From positions 1 through 55,448 of the forward strand of contig JALOQF010000005.1 in assembly GCA_025459425.1 (NCBI GenBank): a DNA stretch of 55,448 nt, in the 5' to 3' direction. Below the pieces are notes generated by a model. That model had not been told where the DNA came from. It did not search any database and saw only the letters and a program-made list of their open reading frames with translations. The stretch comes from Myxococcaceae bacterium (GTDB lineage Bacteria; Myxococcota; Myxococcia; Myxococcales; Myxococcaceae). Positions 18,030 through 27,808 of the stretch are shown piece after piece. The position numbers and the translations under genes are program-made. The stretch's first letter is position 1; each line of letters starts with the position of its first letter.

Positions 18030-19371
18030 GGAAGACTTCATCTTTACGCCGATCGTGCTCGCGGTGGGGCTCGCGATTCACGCCGTGGTGCTGCGGTTTC
18101 ATTCCCCGGCCGAAGGGCGCCTGCTGACGTTCTCGTTCGCGTTGCACGTGGCCAGCGGCTTCGCCCAGGTGCTGCTGGTGCTGTACTACTTCCCCGGCGG
18201 CGGCGACATGCTGAGCTATTTCCGCGAGGGCGCGGCCTTCGCGTCGTTGCTGAGAGCCGACTTCTTCGAGTTCGCGCCGCTGCTGGGGCTCGCGTTCCTG
18301 CAGCAAGACGTTCAGCTCCCCTTCGAGATCTTCGGTGGCGCGTCGACTGGCTCGATGACCGCCGCGTCGGCCTTCATTCTTTTCCTCACCGGTGACTCGC
18401 TCTACGCCGCGGTGCAGCTGGTCGCGCTCGGCGCCTATGGCTCCCAGGTGATGCTGTTCCGCGCCCTCCGCGTGGGCGTGAAGGCAGAGCAGACGCAGCC
18501 GCTCCTCGTGGGGCTTCTGCTCCTGCCCAGCGCCGTCTTCTGGTCGAGCGCGCTGCTCAAAGAGCCCCTCGTCTTCTGTGCGCTGGGCCCGCTCATCCTC
18601 GCGCTCCAGTGGCTCGCCTCGGGCGTTCGGCGGGTCGCGGCCGTCTTCCTGGGCGCTCCAGCCGCGGTCACCATCGCCGTCATCAAGCCCTACGTGCTCA
18701 TCGCGCTCTCGGTCGCCGCGGCCGTGTACTACCTCTCGATGCGCTTCCAGAGCCGCGCGGTGGCCTTGCGACCCTTCGCCATCTTCACCGCCGTCGGGCT
18801 GAGCATCGGAGGCATCACCCTCGCCTCGCGCTTCTTCGCCAAGGCCGAAAGCGAGAGCACGGCCGCCGCGCTCGCGGCGCAACGCCGCGTCGGGTACGAC
18901 ATCGAGGGCGGCTCGAACTACTACCTCGACAAGCCGGCGGGCGATGAAGACGTGGCCAACCGCTCGTTGGCGCAGGAGCTCGCCCTCGCCCCCGTCGCGC
19001 TCGTCACCGCCTTCTACCGGCCGTTCCTCTTCGAAGCCCGAAACGCGGTGCAGCTGGTGAACGCGCTCGAGGCGACGGCGCTCCTCGTCGTCTCCATTCA
19101 ACTGGTTCGCCGGCGCCGGTGGAGCGTGGTGCTCGCGGAGATTCGCCAGTCTCCGGTGCTGGCCTTCTGCGCCGCGTTCGCCCTGGTGCTCGCCGTGGGC
19201 ACGGGGCTCGCGACGTCGAACCTGGGCACGCTGTCGCGCTACCGCGCCCCGATGATGCCGTTCTTCTTCGCGCTGTTGATGGTGCTGCGGCAGCCGATGG
19301 TGCGGGCTGCGTCGGCGGGTCCGTCACGGGCGACCGAACGCCTGCCCGTCATGCGCGCCGCAGCGGAATGA
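18028..19371 (+). CDS. Polytopic membrane protein, possible second polymerase
   Basis: This 447-residue protein has about ten hydrophobic segments and a central loop around YDIEGGSNYYLDKPAGDEDV. I cannot place it in a family. The overall shape (hydrophobic helices, a long non-cytoplasmic loop with conserved-looking aromatic and acidic residues, and a helical C-terminus ending in SRYRAPMMPFFFALLM) resembles Wzy- or EpsG-like polymerases. The ATG sits in a CCATGG shared with the opposing gene's start. Its 3' end overlaps the PglF-like gene by 23 bases tail to tail. A role in polymer assembly is inferred from position only. Confidence 0.65.
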   Translation: MEDFIFTPIVLAVGLAIHAVVLRFHSPAEGRLLTFSFALHVASGFAQVLLVLYYFPGGGDMLSYFREGAAFASLLRADFFEFAPLLGLAFLQQDVQLPFEIFGGASTGSMTAASAFILFLTGDSLYAAVQLVALGAYGSQVMLFRALRVGVKAEQTQPLLVGLLLLPSAVFWSSALLKEPLVFCALGPLILALQWLASGVRRVAAVFLGAPAAVTIAVIKPYVLIALSVAAAVYYLSMRFQSRAVALRPFAIFTAVGLSIGGITLASRFFAKAESESTAAALAAQRRVGYDIEGGSNYYLDKPAGDEDVANRSLAQELALAPVALVTAFYRPFLFEARNAVQLVNALEATALLVVSIQLVRRRRWSVVLAEIRQSPVLAFCAAFALVLAVGTGLATSNLGTLSRYRAPMMPFFFALLMVLRQPMVRAASAGPSRATERLPVMRAAAE

Positions 19372-21268
19372 CCGCGGCCCCTTCCGGGGCTCGCTGAAGC
19401 TCAGGAACGAGAGCCCTGAGACGTTCCACGCAATCACCCAGGGTGGCGCTGTTCGCCCGCTCCAGCATGCCGCGCACCTCGTCCGAGACCTGCTCGAAGG
19501 GCCGCATCGGCAGCCGGCCGATGAAGACCTTCGGGTGCCGGGTCTTCTCGGCCATCTCTTCGGCCGTCGAGAGCTCTTCGAAGAGCTTCTCGCCCGGGCG
19601 CAGCCCCGAGAACTTGATCTCGATGTCCTTCTCGGGGACCAGGCCGCTCAACCGGATGAGGTCGCGCGCCAGGTCGACGATCTTCACCGGCTCGCCCATG
19701 TCGAGCACGAAGATCTCTCCACCGTTTCCCATCGTGGCGGCCTGCAGCACGAGCTGGCTCGCCTCGGGAATGGTCATGAAGTACCGCTTCATCTCGGGGT
19801 GGGTGACGGTGACGGGCCCGCCCGCGGCGATCTGCTCCTTGAAGATGGGAATCACCGAGCCAGCCGACCCGAGGACGTTGCCGAACCGCACGGCCACGAA
19901 GCGCGTACGGCTGCGCTGCGACAGCCCCTGAATGTAGAGCTCGGCGACCCGCTTGGTGGCGCCCATCACCGACGTCGGGTTCACCGCCTTGTCGGTGCTG
20001 ATCATCACGAAGCGGTCGACGCGGAACTCGTCGGCGAGGTTGGCCACCATGCGGGTGCCGCCCACGTTGTTCTTGAGCGCCTCGCCCGGGTTCTCCTCCA
20101 TCATCGGCACGTGCTTGTGCGCCGCCGCGTGGAGCACCACCTGCGGCTGGTGGTCCGCGAACACCCGGCGCATGCGCGCCTCGTCGGTGATGTCGGCCAT
20201 GCACGGCACGACCCCCGGCGTTTGAGCCTTGTGAACGAGCTCGCGGTGGATCTCAAACAGCGCGTTCTCGGCCCGCTCGACGAGCACCAGCTTCGAGGGG
20301 TTGAAGCGCACCACCTGCCGGCAGAGCTCCGAGCCGATGCTCCCGCCCGCGCCCGTCACCAGCACCACGCGGCCCTCGATGAGCGAGGCGATCGACTGCA
20401 TGTCGAGCCGCACCGGCTCCCGGCCCAGCAGGTCTTCGATGTTGACGCTGCGGAGCTGGTTGATGGTGACGCGCCCGTCGATGAGCTGGTCGATGCCCGG
20501 CATCGTGCGAATGGTGATGGTCTCGCTCTTCACGAGCTCGACGATGCGGCGCATCGCGCGCCCGCTGGCCGACGGAATGGCGATCACCACCTCGTCGGGC
20601 TTGTGGCGCTCGATGAAGGCCGGCACTTCGTCGATGGGGCCGAGCACGGGCACCCCGTGAATGCGCGCGCCCTTCTTCGTCGAGTCGTCGTCGGCGAAGC
20701 CCACCACCTCGTAGCGGCCGCCGTGCGCCTTCTGCATCTCGCGCACGAGCGCCTCGCCCGCGTTGCCGGCCCCGACGATGAGCACCCGGCGAATGGCGCC
20801 CTCTTTCTTCTGCGAGACGGTCGCCGCGAGCTGCCACAGCGAACGCACCCCGAAGCGCAGGCCGCCGACGAGCAGCATCGTCAGCATGAAGTCGATGACG
20901 AGAATCGACCGCGGGTAGCTGTGGTACCCGCCCAGCACGAGGAAGACCGCGAAGACGAGCGTCGACAGCGTCGCCGACTTCGCCAGGGCCGCGAGGTCCT
21001 TCGCGCCGGTGTAGCGCCACATGCCCGCGAACATGCCGAACCACGCGAAGACGACGAGCCGGATGACGAGGCTCACCGCGACCCAGAGCATCGCGGGCGC
21101 GAGGTAGCTGTCGGGAACGTCGAACTCGAACCGCAACAGGAACGAGCCCACCTGCGCGACGACGAAGAGCGCGAGGTGAACGCCCACCGAGACGGCGCGG
21201 CGGTAGCGCAGCAGCCACTGACTCGGTTCCCGCATGTCGGCGTTGGTGTCCACGGAACCCCCAGCCAT
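19349..21268 (-). CDS. pglF: PglF/WbpM-type membrane UDP-GlcNAc 4,6-dehydratase
   Basis: This 639-residue protein has four N-terminal membrane helices (within residues 1-145), a CoA-binding-like Rossmann domain (GAGNAGEALVRE, about 165-177) and a C-terminal SDR catalytic domain (VTGAGGSIGSELC at about 307; active site STDKAVNPTSVMGATK at about 429, with Met for the usual Tyr). It makes UDP-4-keto-6-deoxy-GlcNAc, the entry step to UDP-diNAcBac. It ends the minus operon that begins with pglC. PglE and PglD are encoded divergently a few kilobases away, which makes the bacillosamine assignment stronger than for a lone WbpM homologue. Confidence 0.9.
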   Translation of the reverse strand: MAGGSVDTNADMREPSQWLLRYRRAVSVGVHLALFVVAQVGSFLLRFEFDVPDSYLAPAMLWVAVSLVIRLVVFAWFGMFAGMWRYTGAKDLAALAKSATLSTLVFAVFLVLGGYHSYPRSILVIDFMLTMLLVGGLRFGVRSLWQLAATVSQKKEGAIRRVLIVGAGNAGEALVREMQKAHGGRYEVVGFADDDSTKKGARIHGVPVLGPIDEVPAFIERHKPDEVVIAIPSASGRAMRRIVELVKSETITIRTMPGIDQLIDGRVTINQLRSVNIEDLLGREPVRLDMQSIASLIEGRVVLVTGAGGSIGSELCRQVVRFNPSKLVLVERAENALFEIHRELVHKAQTPGVVPCMADITDEARMRRVFADHQPQVVLHAAAHKHVPMMEENPGEALKNNVGGTRMVANLADEFRVDRFVMISTDKAVNPTSVMGATKRVAELYIQGLSQRSRTRFVAVRFGNVLGSAGSVIPIFKEQIAAGGPVTVTHPEMKRYFMTIPEASQLVLQAATMGNGGEIFVLDMGEPVKIVDLARDLIRLSGLVPEKDIEIKFSGLRPGEKLFEELSTAEEMAEKTRHPKVFIGRLPMRPFEQVSDEVRGMLERANSATLGDCVERLRALVPELQRAPEGAAVIPLRRA

Positions 21269-21293
21269 TCACCACCCGTCCACTACACCCCGC

Positions 21294-22457
21294 CTACCCC
21301 GTCAACCCGACGCGCGCCATTTCGCGCACATACAGTCCCATGACGGCCTCGGTGACGACCTCGCGACGAAACTTCGCTTCGACGCGCGCGAGGCCGGCTG
21401 CGCCGTGCTTTCGACGGAGTTCAGCGGACTTCGCGTAGTCGAGCATGGCCTGCGCGAGCGCTCGGGCATCAGCAGGCGGAACGAGGCGGCCCGTCACGTC
21501 GCGGTCGACGGCGTCACGACAGCCGGGAACGGTCGTCGACACCACGGGGAGCCCCATGGCCGCGGCCTCGAGCGGCACGTTGGGAAACCCTTCACGATGG
21601 CTCGGCAGCACCAGCACGTCGGCCGCCGCCAGGTACGGCGCCGGGTCGGCCTGGAAGCCGAGCGACCGCACCCCGCTCCCGTTCAGCCTGGCGACGGTGT
21701 CTGGCGAGAGGGCATCGCGCTCCTCGAGCGGACCGACGAGCACGAGCTGGGCCGACGGCACCTCGCGACGAACGGCGCCGAAGGCCTCGAGCAGCTCGGG
21801 CACGCCTTTGTCGCGCACGAGCCGGCCGACGAAGACGAACACGACGTCGTCTGGTGCCGCGCCCCATGCCCGTCGCAGCGCCTCACCGTCGCGGCGCCAG
21901 CGCTCCCGGTTGAAGCGCCGCGTGTCGACGCCGTTGCTGCCCTCGAGGAGCACCTCGGCGCGGTCAGCGCGCACCAGCCGGTCTTCGAGCGCCGTCTCGA
22001 GCAACGACTTGCTCTGGCAGACGACCTTCGTCGCCGACTGGCAGCTCACGCGTTCGGTCGTCGAGAGCAGCGCGCGCATCGGCCCGCGCTGCGTGACGTA
22101 GGCCAGCCCACGCATCTGGTAGAGCCGAACGGGCACGTGTGCGGCCGACGCCGCCAGCATGCCCAGCAGCCCGCCTTTCGGGGTGTGCGCGTGCACGATG
22201 TCGGGGCGCAGCGAGGTGAACAGGTCGCGGAGCCGGTTGAGCGAGGCCCAGTCTTCCAGCGGGCTCACCCGCCTCGCCATGGGCACCCCGACGGTGCGCA
22301 CGCCGAGGTTCAACCCCGCCCGAACGAGCCGCTCGTCGGGAGACGTCACGAGCGTCACGTCCATGCCGAGCTCGCGCAGCCGGCGCACCTGGTCGGACAC
22401 GAAGATGAGCGAGTCGGCCACCGAGAAGACGTGCACGAGCGAACGGCCGCGAAACAC
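21294..22457 (-). CDS. Family 4 glycosyltransferase (PglA-like position)
   Basis: This is a GT-B retaining transferase of about 387 residues. The N-terminal domain contains DIVHAHTPKGGLLG. The C-terminal domain has FVGRLVRDKGVPELLEAF and the donor motif SHREGFPNVPLEAAAMGLPVV, whose Glu residues bind the nucleotide sugar. I take GTG at 22457 (MFRGRSLVHVFSVADSL), one base after the pglC stop; an upstream start would read through pglC out of frame. Following a PglC-type initiator, it probably adds the second sugar, as PglA does in Campylobacter. The sugar added is not determinable. Confidence 0.9.
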   Translation of the reverse strand: MFRGRSLVHVFSVADSLIFVSDQVRRLRELGMDVTLVTSPDERLVRAGLNLGVRTVGVPMARRVSPLEDWASLNRLRDLFTSLRPDIVHAHTPKGGLLGMLAASAAHVPVRLYQMRGLAYVTQRGPMRALLSTTERVSCQSATKVVCQSKSLLETALEDRLVRADRAEVLLEGSNGVDTRRFNRERWRRDGEALRRAWGAAPDDVVFVFVGRLVRDKGVPELLEAFGAVRREVPSAQLVLVGPLEERDALSPDTVARLNGSGVRSLGFQADPAPYLAAADVLVLPSHREGFPNVPLEAAAMGLPVVSTTVPGCRDAVDRDVTGRLVPPADARALAQAMLDYAKSAELRRKHGAAGLARVEAKFRREVVTEAVMGLYVREMARVGLTG

Positions 22458-22458
22458 G

Positions 22459-23079
22459 TCAGGAAGCTCCCGGGCCCATGAACTCCGGCATGGTCGCGTG
22501 CCCCACGTTCGAGATGCCGCGGCGGTCGACGACCCGAAGGGCCGTCTCACCGAGGATCTGCAGGTCGAGCCAGAGCGACCAGTTCTCGACGTACTGCACG
22601 TCGAGCTCGAACTTCTCGTCCCACGACAGCGCGTTTCGGCCCCGCACCTGCGTGAGCCCCGTGATGCCGGGGGGCACCTCGTGCCGGCGCGCCTGCCGCG
22701 GGGTGTAGCGCTCGAGGTACCGCGTCAAGAGCGGCCTGGGGCCCACGAGGCTCATCTCGCCCTTCAGCACGTTGAGGAGCTGCGGAAGCTCGTCGAGGCT
22801 CGAAGAGCGGAGGAAGCGGCCCACCCGGGTGAGGCGCTCGTCGTCGGGCAAGAGCTTCCCGTCAGGGCCCTTCTCGTCCGTCATCGTGCGGAACTTCCAG
22901 ATGTGAAAGGGCTTGCCGTGCAGCCCGGGGCGCTGCTGGCGGAAGAAGACGGGAGCGCCGAGGGTGGCGCGCACGAGCGCCGCGGCGCCGAGAATCGCCG
23001 GGCCCGTCACCAGGAGCCCCGCGGCCGAGGCGACCACGTCGATGGCCCGCTTCACCTTGCGTTGCTGGTCCAGCGTCAC
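22459..23079 (-). CDS. pglC: PglC-type undecaprenyl-phosphate phosphosugar transferase
   Basis: This is a 206-residue monotopic phosphoglycosyltransferase, the minimal PglC form without the extra helices of WbaP. An N-terminal re-entrant hydrophobic segment (about 15-35) is followed by KFRTM, the catalytic Asp-Glu pair in [15 protein letters not shown] (about 93) and SLVGPRPLL, then [13 protein letters not shown]. It would load phospho-diNAcBac onto undecaprenyl phosphate at the inner membrane and so commit the first sugar of the polymer. The GTG start lies only 20 bases from the divergent pglD start. Confidence 0.95.
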   Translation of the reverse strand: MTLDQQRKVKRAIDVVASAAGLLVTGPAILGAAALVRATLGAPVFFRQQRPGLHGKPFHIWKFRTMTDEKGPDGKLLPDDERLTRVGRFLRSSSLDELPQLLNVLKGEMSLVGPRPLLTRYLERYTPRQARRHEVPPGITGLTQVRGRNALSWDEKFELDVQYVENWSLWLDLQILGETALRVVDRRGISNVGHATMPEFMGPGAS

Positions 23080-23099
23080 ACCGCACCTATACTGCGAAG
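23080..23099. promoter_or_regulatory. Compact bidirectional promoter between pglC and pglD
   Basis: Only 20 bases separate the two divergent GTG starts. The centre reads CCTATACT (23086-23093). On the plus strand TATACT is a good -10 element ending 6 bases before the pglD GTG; on the minus strand TATAGG is a weaker -10 ending 6 bases before the pglC GTG. The spacing would place both transcription starts at or next to the start codons, so both messages could be leaderless. No ribosome-binding site fits on either side. Confidence 0.5.
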
Positions 23100-23735
23100 G
23101 TGGCTTCCCGACGAACGGTCTCCATCTATGGCGCGAAGGGGCACGGCAAGGTCATCGCCGAGATGGTGCTGGAGTGCGGTGACGAGGTCGGCGGCTTTCT
23201 GGACGATGGGGTCCCAGCGGGAACACCGGTGCTCTCGAGCGTCGTGCTCGGTGGGTTCGACGCGCTCGCGCGGCTCCCGCGAGGGAGCTGGGTGGCGCTC
23301 GGCATCGGCGCCAATCGCGTTCGGGAGCGCATCGCCCAGCGCCTCGTCGACGCCGGCTTCAGGCTGGCCACCGTCGTTCACCCCTCGGCCGTCATTTCGC
23401 CTTCCGCGACGGTCGGTGAGGGCACGGTGGTGATGGCGCTCGCGGTCGTCAACGCCGAAGCCCGCGTCGGCCGGGGTGTCATCTTGAACACGCGCAGCGT
23501 CACCGAGCACGAATGCGTCGTGGACGACTTCGCGCACCTGTCACCGGGCGCCACCCTCGGCGGCCAGGCCCGCATCGGCAAGCGCACGCACGTGGGGCTG
23601 AACGCCTCGGTGATTCACCTCGGAACGGTCGGTGACGACGTCACCGTGGGCGCCGGCGCCTGCGTCGTGCGGCCCGTCGACTCCAACCTCACGGTCGTCG
23701 GTGTCCCCGCGCGGCCGCTCGCCCGCAGGTCGTGA
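23100..23735 (+). CDS. pglD: PglD-type UDP-4-amino-sugar N-acetyltransferase
   Basis: This 211-residue protein has an N-terminal Rossmann-like sugar-binding domain (SIYGAKGHGKVIAEM) and a C-terminal left-handed beta-helix of hexapeptide repeats ending VVGVPARPLARRS. The catalytic base His137 with its Glu partner sits in TEHECVVDD, and the CoA-site His146 in FAHLSPGA, matching the PglD/NeuD pattern. It acetylates the 4-amino group of UDP-4-amino-sugar to give UDP-diNAcBac. It starts with GTG and is followed 12 bases later by pglE, so synthesis of the sugar is transcribed as one unit. Confidence 0.92.
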   Translation: MASRRTVSIYGAKGHGKVIAEMVLECGDEVGGFLDDGVPAGTPVLSSVVLGGFDALARLPRGSWVALGIGANRVRERIAQRLVDAGFRLATVVHPSAVISPSATVGEGTVVMALAVVNAEARVGRGVILNTRSVTEHECVVDDFAHLSPGATLGGQARIGKRTHVGLNASVIHLGTVGDDVTVGAGACVVRPVDSNLTVVGVPARPLARRS

Positions 23736-23747
23736 TAGGGCCGCCCC

Positions 23748-24877
<1,130 letters not shown>

Positions 24878-24881
<4 letters not shown>

Positions 24882-25981
24882 CGCGCGTGCGCGTTCTGTT
24901 CCTGTCGCTGCAGGCCCACGGCCGCTCCCCCAGCCAGCGCTACCGCGTCGAGGCCTTCGAGCCCGCCCTTCGCGCGGCTGGCATCGAACTCATCGAGCGG
25001 CCGGTGCTCACCGCCGACGACCTGCGCGTCTTCTATGGGCGCTCCCCGCCCCCGGCGAAGGCGCGCATCGCCGTGAAGGCCCTGCTCCGCCGCGCCGCGA
25101 GCGTTCGGCCCCGTGTGCGCTCACGGCCCGACGTCGTCTTCGTGCAGCGCGAGGCCTTCTTCCTGCTGGGCGCGTGGAGCGAGTGGCTGGCCTCGCTCCA
25201 GGCCCCCATCGTGTACGACTTCGACGACGCCATCTGGATCCACGCCGTCTCCGAGGCCAACCGGCGCTTCGCCTTCCTCAAGAACGTCGACAAGATCGCC
25301 CGCATCGTCGGTCTCGCCCACACCGTCATCGCCGGGAACGACTACCTCGCCGACTGGGCCCGCGCGCACTCTCGCAACGTGCACGTCGTGCCCACCTGCG
25401 TCGACAGCACCGTCTTCCACCCGGCCCCGCGTCGCGCCGATGGCCCCGTCGTCATCGGCTGGAGCGGCAGCCCCACCACCCTCGAGCACTACAAGACGAT
25501 CCTCCCCGCGCTGCGCCGGGTGAAGGCCCGCTACGGCGAGCGCGTGCGCTTCCGACTCATGGGCGCGCCCTCGTTCCGCGACGACGCGCTGGGCCTGGTC
25601 GGTGAAGCCTGGAGCGAAGCCGCCGAGCCGCCCTTCCTGCAGCAGATGCACGTCGGCCTCATGCCGCTCCCCGACGACGAGTGGACCCGCGGCAAGTGCG
25701 GCCTCAAGGGGCTCACCTCGATGGCCAGCGGCGCCGCCACCGTCATGTCACCCGTCGGCGTCAACACCTCCATCGTCCGGCACGGCATCGATGGCCTGCA
25801 CGCGTCGACCGAAGACGAATGGATCGGCCGCCTGTCGGAGCTCGTCGAAGACGCGTCACTCCGCGACCGGCTCGGAGCCGCGGGCCGGGAACGGGTCGTC
25901 GCCCACTACTCGGTGCAGCACTGGGCCCCCACGCTCATCGACCTGCTCCGGACCGCCGCGTCGAGCAGAAGGTCGGCTTGA
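24878..25981 (+). CDS. Family 4-like glycosyltransferase, paralogue of 9001-10077
   Basis: This is a GT-B transferase of about 367 residues. It shares with the gene at 9001 the VYDFDDAIW motif (about 112-120), an HTVIAGNDYLADWA segment and a donor motif GKCGLKGLTSMASGA (about 270). The GTG at 24878 overlaps the pglE stop by 4 bases; a second in-frame GTG at 24887 (MRVLFLSLQAHGRSPSQR) is equally plausible. Co-translation with pglE and pglD suggests it builds on diNAcBac-containing units. The specific linkage is unknown. Confidence 0.88.
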
Positions 25982-26013
25982 CGCGAAGCCCGAGCCCTCG
26001 AATCATCGACGCG

Positions 26014-26232
26014 ATGCAACTCGTACTCGATCTCGATGCGGACACCCTGCAGCGCGCCCGTGAGGCAGCCGAGGCGCAGGGCACCACGGTCGAATCGCTC
26101 GTTCGTGAGTTCCTCGAGCGCATCGCGAATCAGCACGTGGCTCGGGAGCTGAAGACGCTGTGGGCAGCATCACCTGGCAACTCAGAGGGTTGTGCGTGGC
26201 GCCGCGAAGACGCCTCCGTCGATTGCCTCTGA
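26014..26232 (+). CDS. Orphan ribbon-helix-helix antitoxin-like protein
   Basis: This 72-residue protein starts at the ATG at 26014. MQLVLDLDADTLQRAREA and then GTTVESLVREFLERIA is the beta-strand plus two helices of a MetJ/Arc/CopG-type DNA-binding antitoxin. The tail GNSEGCAWRREDA matches the short C-terminal motif seen in such antitoxins paired with PIN toxins. No toxin follows: ftsY converges 10 bases downstream, and none precedes. There is no clear ribosome-binding site. It is probably a solitary survivor of a toxin-antitoxin pair or a stand-alone repressor. Confidence 0.65.
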   Translation: MQLVLDLDADTLQRAREAAEAQGTTVESLVREFLERIANQHVARELKTLWAASPGNSEGCAWRREDASVDCL

Positions 26233-26242
26233 ACGCCGAACC

Positions 26243-27706
26243 TCACTCGAACAACGCTTCGACGAACTCTTTCGCGTCGAACTTGCGCAGGTCGGCCACC
26301 TTCTCGCCCACGCCCGCCCACGCGACCGGCACCTTCAGCTCGTCACAGATGCCGATGATGACGCCGCCCTTCGCCGTGCCGTCGAGCTTCGTCAGGGCGA
26401 TCGACGTCACGCCCACCGCGTCGCGGAACTCCTTCGCCTGCGCGATGGCGTTCTGACCCATCGTCGAGTCCAGCACGAGCAGCACCTCGTGCGGCGCCCC
26501 GGGGAGCGCCTTCTCGGCCACCCGCTTCACCTTCTTGAGCTCCTCCATCAGGTTCGCCTTCGTGTGGAGCCGCCCGGCCGTGTCGGCCAGCACCAGGTCG
26601 GCCCCCACCTCGATGCCGCGCTTGATGGCGTCGAACACCACGCTCGCCGGGTCCGCCTCGTCCTTGCCCTTCACCAGCTCGGCCCCGGAGCGCTCGGCCC
26701 ACACGTCGAGCTGCTCCGCCGCCGCCGCGCGGAACGTGTCGCCCGCCCCCACCACCACCTTCTTCCCCTCGGCCTTCGCCTTCGACGCCAGCTTGCCGAT
26801 CGTCGTCGTCTTCCCCGCCCCGTTCACGCCCACCACCATGATGACGTGCGGCGGCCCACCACCGCCGAGCGCCGTGTTCGCCTTGAGCGAGACGATCTGC
26901 TCCACCTCGCGGCGGATCACGCCCTTGAGCTTCTCGGCGCTGTCGAGCTCCTTCGACTTCGCCTTCTCGCGCGCCAGCTCCACCAGCCGCGACGCCGTGC
27001 GCACGCCGATGTCGGCCGTGAAGAGCACCTCTTCGAGCTCACCGAGCACCTTCTCGTCGATGACCTTCGGGCCGCCGCCGAAGAGCCCGTTCAGCTTCGC
27101 CATGAAGCCTTCGCTCTTCGTCTTCGCCAGCCCCGCCGCCAGCGTCGCGCCGGCCTGCGCCTCGACCTTCGCGCGCTCCGCCGCCTCGGCCTGCCGCTTC
27201 GCCTCGAGCGCCGCTTCCTCGGCGCGCTTCTTCTCCTCCAGCGCCAGCCGCTCGGCCTCTTCGCGCTCGCGCTTCTTGCGCTCCTTCTCTTCGGCCTCGG
27301 CCTGCTTCTGCGCCCGGTACGCGTCCTTCTTGAGCGCCTCTTCCTTCTCTTTCAGCGCCTGCGCCTCGGCCGAGTCCTTCTCCAGCGCCGCCCGCTCGGC
27401 CTTGAGCCGCTCCGCCTCGGCCCGTCGCGCTTCCGCCTCGGCCTTCGCCTTCGCCTCGGCCTCGCTCGGCGGCAGCTCGACCTTCGGCGGCGGCTTCGTC
27501 TCGAGCACCGGCTCGACCACCGTCTGCTTGGGCAGCGCCGGCGGAGGCACCGCGGCCCCCGGCTTCGACAGCATCTTCCGCGCGACGAGCAGCAGCAGCA
27601 CCACCAGGCCCACGCCCAGCACCACCGCGATGATGGTCCCCACGGGGCTGGAACCCGGCGCTGGGGGCATTTGCTCTGGGGCAATGACGACATCTGCGAG
27701 GATCAT
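26243..27706 (-). CDS. ftsY: FtsY, signal recognition particle receptor
   Basis: This is a 487-residue SRP GTPase that docks ribosome-nascent-chain complexes to the membrane. It differs from E. coli FtsY in having an N-terminal transmembrane helix (about 21-41), followed by a long Ala/Glu/Lys-rich charged linker (about 70-185) and then the NG domain: GVNGAGKTTTIGKLA (G1), DTAGRLHTKANLMEE (G3), TKLDGTAKGG (G4). The ATG at 27706 gives MILADVVIAPEQMPPAP; open sequence further upstream is a shadow of the divergent lipoprotein gene. A G-rich tract occupies its promoter space. Confidence 0.95.
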   Translation of the reverse strand: MILADVVIAPEQMPPAPGSSPVGTIIAVVLGVGLVVLLLLVARKMLSKPGAAVPPPALPKQTVVEPVLETKPPPKVELPPSEAEAKAKAEAEARRAEAERLKAERAALEKDSAEAQALKEKEEALKKDAYRAQKQAEAEEKERKKREREEAERLALEEKKRAEEAALEAKRQAEAAERAKVEAQAGATLAAGLAKTKSEGFMAKLNGLFGGGPKVIDEKVLGELEEVLFTADIGVRTASRLVELAREKAKSKELDSAEKLKGVIRREVEQIVSLKANTALGGGGPPHVIMVVGVNGAGKTTTIGKLASKAKAEGKKVVVGAGDTFRAAAAEQLDVWAERSGAELVKGKDEADPASVVFDAIKRGIEVGADLVLADTAGRLHTKANLMEELKKVKRVAEKALPGAPHEVLLVLDSTMGQNAIAQAKEFRDAVGVTSIALTKLDGTAKGGVIIGICDELKVPVAWAGVGEKVADLRKFDAKEFVEALFE

Positions 27707-27728
27707 GACGCGCGCGGCTCTAGCAGAC

Positions 27729-27774
27729 GGGGGGCTTGGGGGGCTTGGGAGACTTGGGGGGCTTGGCCCTTGGG
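27729..27774 (+). repeat. G-run repeat, potential G-quadruplex
   Basis: On the plus strand the runs are G6 (27729-27734), CTT, G6 (27738-27743), CTT, G3, AGACTT, G6 (27756-27761), then shorter runs to 27774. Four runs of at least three G with loops of 3, 3 and 6 bases meet the usual G-quadruplex rule. The tract lies in the divergent promoter region between ftsY (27706) and the lipoprotein gene (27809), with the G-rich strand non-template for the lipoprotein gene and template for ftsY. Confidence 0.6.
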
Positions 27775-27808
27775 CACGTGGAGCCCTTGGTGTAGGCACC
27801 GCCCCGCC

